Of a DNA stretch of 8,337 nucleotides, positions 6,551 through 8,337 are shown piece by piece. Source of the stretch: UMGS1696 sp963642885 (GTDB lineage Bacteria; Bacillota; Clostridia; Oscillospirales; CAG-272); the NCBI GenBank assembly GCA_963642885.1, contig CAVIJI010000060.1:1-8337 (forward strand), read 5' to 3'. A program made the translations under genes and the position numbers. How positions within the stretch are numbered: position 1 is the stretch's first letter; each line of letters opens with the position of its first letter. The notes below the pieces were generated by a model, which saw only the letters and a program-made list of their open reading frames with translations, searched no databases and had not been told where the DNA came from.

Positions 6551-7468
6551 TTATCCTTTACTTTGAGAATTTATCCATCGTTCGTGATAAAACATATACT
6601 GCTGTGCTATTCCGGCATATTTACCGAGTGAATCGGGATCAAAGCCGTTCGGAAAGTGAAGCGCGAGCGATTTTTTCATCCACACATCAATCGGAAACGC
6701 CTCCGTTTTGCCGAATCCGAACAGAAGCACACACGAGCTGACCTTCGGGCCGACGCCCTTAATCGAGCACAGCATTTCCGTACATTTTCCGTAGTCGTCG
6801 CATTTCGCTATATCATCGAGCACTATTTCGCCCGTTTTTACCTTCAGCGCGGCATCGTATATGTATTTTGCGCGAAATCCCGTCTTGAGAGCGAAAATTC
6901 CGTCCTCTCCCGCATCGACCAGTGCGTCCGCCGTAGGAAACGCATTGTCGCAACCGTACATGCCGCACATAGCCGCGATAATTTTTTTTATTCGCGGAAT
7001 ATTGTTATTCTGTGAAATGATAAACGATATGAGTGTTTCAAACGGCTCCTGACGCAATATTCTTATGCCGCGTCCGCTGTTCACCGCCGCGGTCATTTCC
7101 GCTCTGTCACGATCGTTCGGCATCGCGTCTATGATGGCGCGGTCGGCTTCATCGTAGTCGGCATCGAGTGACAGATATTTCATCCACACCTTCGAAAACT
7201 CATCCGCTGTCGAGTTTTCCGCTTCGATAATACCTCCGCCGAGATCGGTGAAGGTAATCCTTTTGCCGAATGCCGTTCCCGAAAAGCTGTCATCGCATCC
7301 GTTTGAGGGATCGAAGCGAAACGCCTGTCCGCAGTCGAACGTCTTGTGTACTGAAAAATTTCCGCAGCCCTCGACTCTGACACACGGTACACCGCCGCGG
7401 GAATATTCATCCGTTATCCTCGGCGGATTGAACGGACATGTGCATGTACTGCTTTCGTATGCTTTCAT
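6551..7468 (-). CDS. ogg: 8-oxoguanine DNA glycosylase/AP lyase, OGG1-like
   Basis: This 305-residue enzyme removes 8-oxoguanine from DNA in base excision repair. An OGG_N-type domain (about 36-120, with FDCGQAFRF) precedes a helix-hairpin-helix GPD domain (about 140-295). The catalytic lysine is K242 in IKGVGPKVSSC and the catalytic aspartate D261 in AFPIDVW; their 19-residue spacing equals that of human OGG1 K249 and D268. Recognition residues also align: G47 with human G42, C246 with C253, Q289 with Q315 and F293 with F319. NNNIPR (154-159) aligns with human NNNIAR, giving R159 at the human R154 position. The first 35 residues form a Cys-containing extension (C9, C11, C29, C35). The ATG overlaps the pgsA stop as TAATG, so translation is probably coupled; no strong ribosome binding site of its own is seen. 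An AlkA-like glycosylase is the alternative, but the Ogg residues argue against it. Confidence 0.92.
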   Translation of the reverse strand: MKAYESSTCTCPFNPPRITDEYSRGGVPCVRVEGCGNFSVHKTFDCGQAFRFDPSNGCDDSFSGTAFGKRITFTDLGGGIIEAENSTADEFSKVWMKYLSLDADYDEADRAIIDAMPNDRDRAEMTAAVNSGRGIRILRQEPFETLISFIISQNNNIPRIKKIIAAMCGMYGCDNAFPTADALVDAGEDGIFALKTGFRAKYIYDAALKVKTGEIVLDDIAKCDDYGKCTEMLCSIKGVGPKVSSCVLLFGFGKTEAFPIDVWMKKSLALHFPNGFDPDSLGKYAGIAQQYMFYHERWINSQSKG

Positions 7469-8049
7469 TATTTTGTTTCACCGATATACGGCTTATATGC
7501 GATAAGGTAATCTATTCCCGACCAGAGAGTCATGACAACCATCACCGCGGTCGTGACATACGAAAGAATATGCCACTCGGCAAACGGCTTAAAAGGGAGA
7601 ATAACGGGTTCGAGAAGAACGCATATTATGCATATCATCTGTGTGGTTGTCTTAACCTTACCGAGCCATGCGGCGGCTATGACAAGTCCCGCCTTATTCG
7701 CCGCTACCATTCTGAGAGACGTTACCGCGAACTCGCGGAATATTACAATGGCGGCCGCCCAGACGAAAACAGATCTGAGATAATCGAATTTTACTATTAT
7801 GCCCAAGCACGCCGAAATAACCAGAAACTTATCGGCAAGCGGGTCCATGAATTTACCGAAATCGGTTATCATATTGTATTTACGTGCGATTTTACCGTCT
7901 ATCATATCGGTAAGAGACACAACGGCAAAGACCGCGGCGATAATTATTCTGAGTGCCGTATCCGACAGCGGAAGCGGTACACAGAACAGAAACAGAAAAA
8001 CGGGTACCATGATTATACGGAAAACCGTCAGTTTATTCGGAAGATTCAT
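7468..8049 (-). CDS. pgsA: CDP-diacylglycerol-glycerol-3-phosphate 3-phosphatidyltransferase
   Basis: This 193-residue integral membrane enzyme joins CDP-diacylglycerol and glycerol-3-phosphate to make phosphatidylglycerophosphate, the committed step to phosphatidylglycerol and cardiolipin. The CDP-alcohol phosphotransferase signature is complete: D48, D51-G52, A55-R56, then G65, D69 and D73, in TDMIDGKIARKYNMITDFG and the following KFMDPLADK. The conserved N-terminus MNLPNKLTVFRI is typical of PgsA, and the length fits. Hydrophobic stretches near 8-24, 31-46, 75-87, 95-106, 120-130, 135-152 and 162-177 account for the membrane segments. GAGGTG at 8057-8062 lies 7 nt before the ATG. It starts 28 nt after rimO and overlaps ogg by one base, so it sits inside an operon. 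The rimO-pgsA pair is common in Clostridia. Confidence 0.95.
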   Translation of the reverse strand: MNLPNKLTVFRIIMVPVFLFLFCVPLPLSDTALRIIIAAVFAVVSLTDMIDGKIARKYNMITDFGKFMDPLADKFLVISACLGIIVKFDYLRSVFVWAAAIVIFREFAVTSLRMVAANKAGLVIAAAWLGKVKTTTQMICIICVLLEPVILPFKPFAEWHILSYVTTAVMVVMTLWSGIDYLIAYKPYIGETK

Positions 8050-8077
8050 TCCATATCACCTCGAGTGTTAATTTACC

Positions 8078-8337
8078 TTATATATTGAGCAGTGCTTCTC
8101 CGACAAGGTCGTAGTCCATAGCTTCCGTGATTTTAACGTCTATCATTTCGCCTTCCGCTATTCTGAGATTCGGATTTTTCACGCTGAACCATATCTTACC
8201 GTCTATATCGGCGGCTTCCGCATAGCTTCTGCCGTAATGAGAGCCCGCTACGGGGTCATATCCTTCGCACATGACCTTATATGTCTTGCCTATGCGCTTT
8301 TCATTGAATTTTTCGCTGATATCGAGCTGTGTCTGCA
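8078..8337 (-). CDS. rimO: Ribosomal protein S12 methylthiotransferase RimO, C-terminal end
   Basis: The frame runs from the window edge (first complete codon at 8333-8335) to the TAA at 8078-8080, giving the last 85 residues; the radical SAM and UPF0004 domains lie outside. The visible part begins QTQLDISEKFNEKRIGK, the helical linker that follows the radical SAM barrel, then KTYKVMCEGYD, and GRSYAEAADIDGKIWF, with the closing MIDVKITEAMDYDLVGEAL. This is the C-terminal TRAM domain of RimO, the enzyme that adds a methylthio group to an aspartate of ribosomal protein S12 using S-adenosylmethionine and iron-sulfur clusters. 'YGRSYAEAADIDG' and 'DYDLVGE' favour RimO over the related tRNA enzyme MiaB. 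It is the most upstream visible gene of the cluster; the operon promoter is not in the window. Confidence 0.93.
   Translation of the reverse strand, partial: QTQLDISEKFNEKRIGKTYKVMCEGYDPVAGSHYGRSYAEAADIDGKIWFSVKNPNLRIAEGEMIDVKITEAMDYDLVGEALLNI

Noticed and set aside
7438..8088. 216-codon plus-strand open frame across pgsA
   Set aside because: It is antisense to pgsA with its complete catalytic signature; its translation is a low-complexity Arg/Tyr-rich product with no domain.
1..8337. A defence system, prophage, biosynthetic cluster or other novel multi-gene system
   Set aside because: Nearly every gene falls in a recognisable housekeeping or carbohydrate family; there are no repeats flanking a block, no integrase or transposase, and no compositional break that I can see.

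Overview
The window looks like chromosomal DNA of a low-to-mid-GC anaerobic Firmicute, probably a gut-type clostridium of the Ruminococcaceae/Oscillospiraceae kind. The inference rests on strong GGAGG-type ribosome binding sites, sigma-A-type promoters, a short TalC-type transaldolase, a DUF6062-type protein, an OGG1-like 8-oxoguanine glycosylase and a rimO-pgsA gene pair. No mobile element, phage gene, tRNA, rRNA or CRISPR array is visible.

Layout from left to right. Positions 1-356 (+) hold the C-terminal end of a family 2 glycoside hydrolase, probably beta-mannosidase-like. It faces a transaldolase gene (444-1094, -) across a shared two-way terminator. The transaldolase has its own consensus promoter at 1155-1183. 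Upstream lies a gene (1218-2486, -) for a PlsC-type acyltransferase fused to a zinc ribbon. A 183-bp divergent promoter region (2487-2669) separates it from lacZ (2670-5690, +), a full-length family 2 beta-galactosidase. lacZ ends at a perfect-palindrome terminator that also serves the operon coming the other way.

Positions 5793-8337 (-) form one tightly packed cluster, in transcription order rimO (5' part outside the window), pgsA, ogg and a DUF6062-like gene. The gaps are 28 nt, a 1-nt TAATG overlap and 11 nt, so they are probably one transcript. It combines ribosomal protein S12 modification, phosphatidylglycerophosphate synthesis, oxidative DNA repair and an unknown Cys/His-rich protein.

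The genes on the left serve carbohydrate use: two family 2 hydrolases release sugars and a transaldolase works in pentose/hexose phosphate interconversion. No sugar transporter or regulator is in the window. I see ordinary housekeeping and carbohydrate genes and no convincing new multi-gene system. The points most worth a second look are the inverted repeat over the acyltransferase promoter, the acyltransferase-zinc ribbon fusion, the duplicated CxxC/CxxH pattern in the DUF6062-like protein, and the eukaryote-like arginine in the Ogg active-site region.
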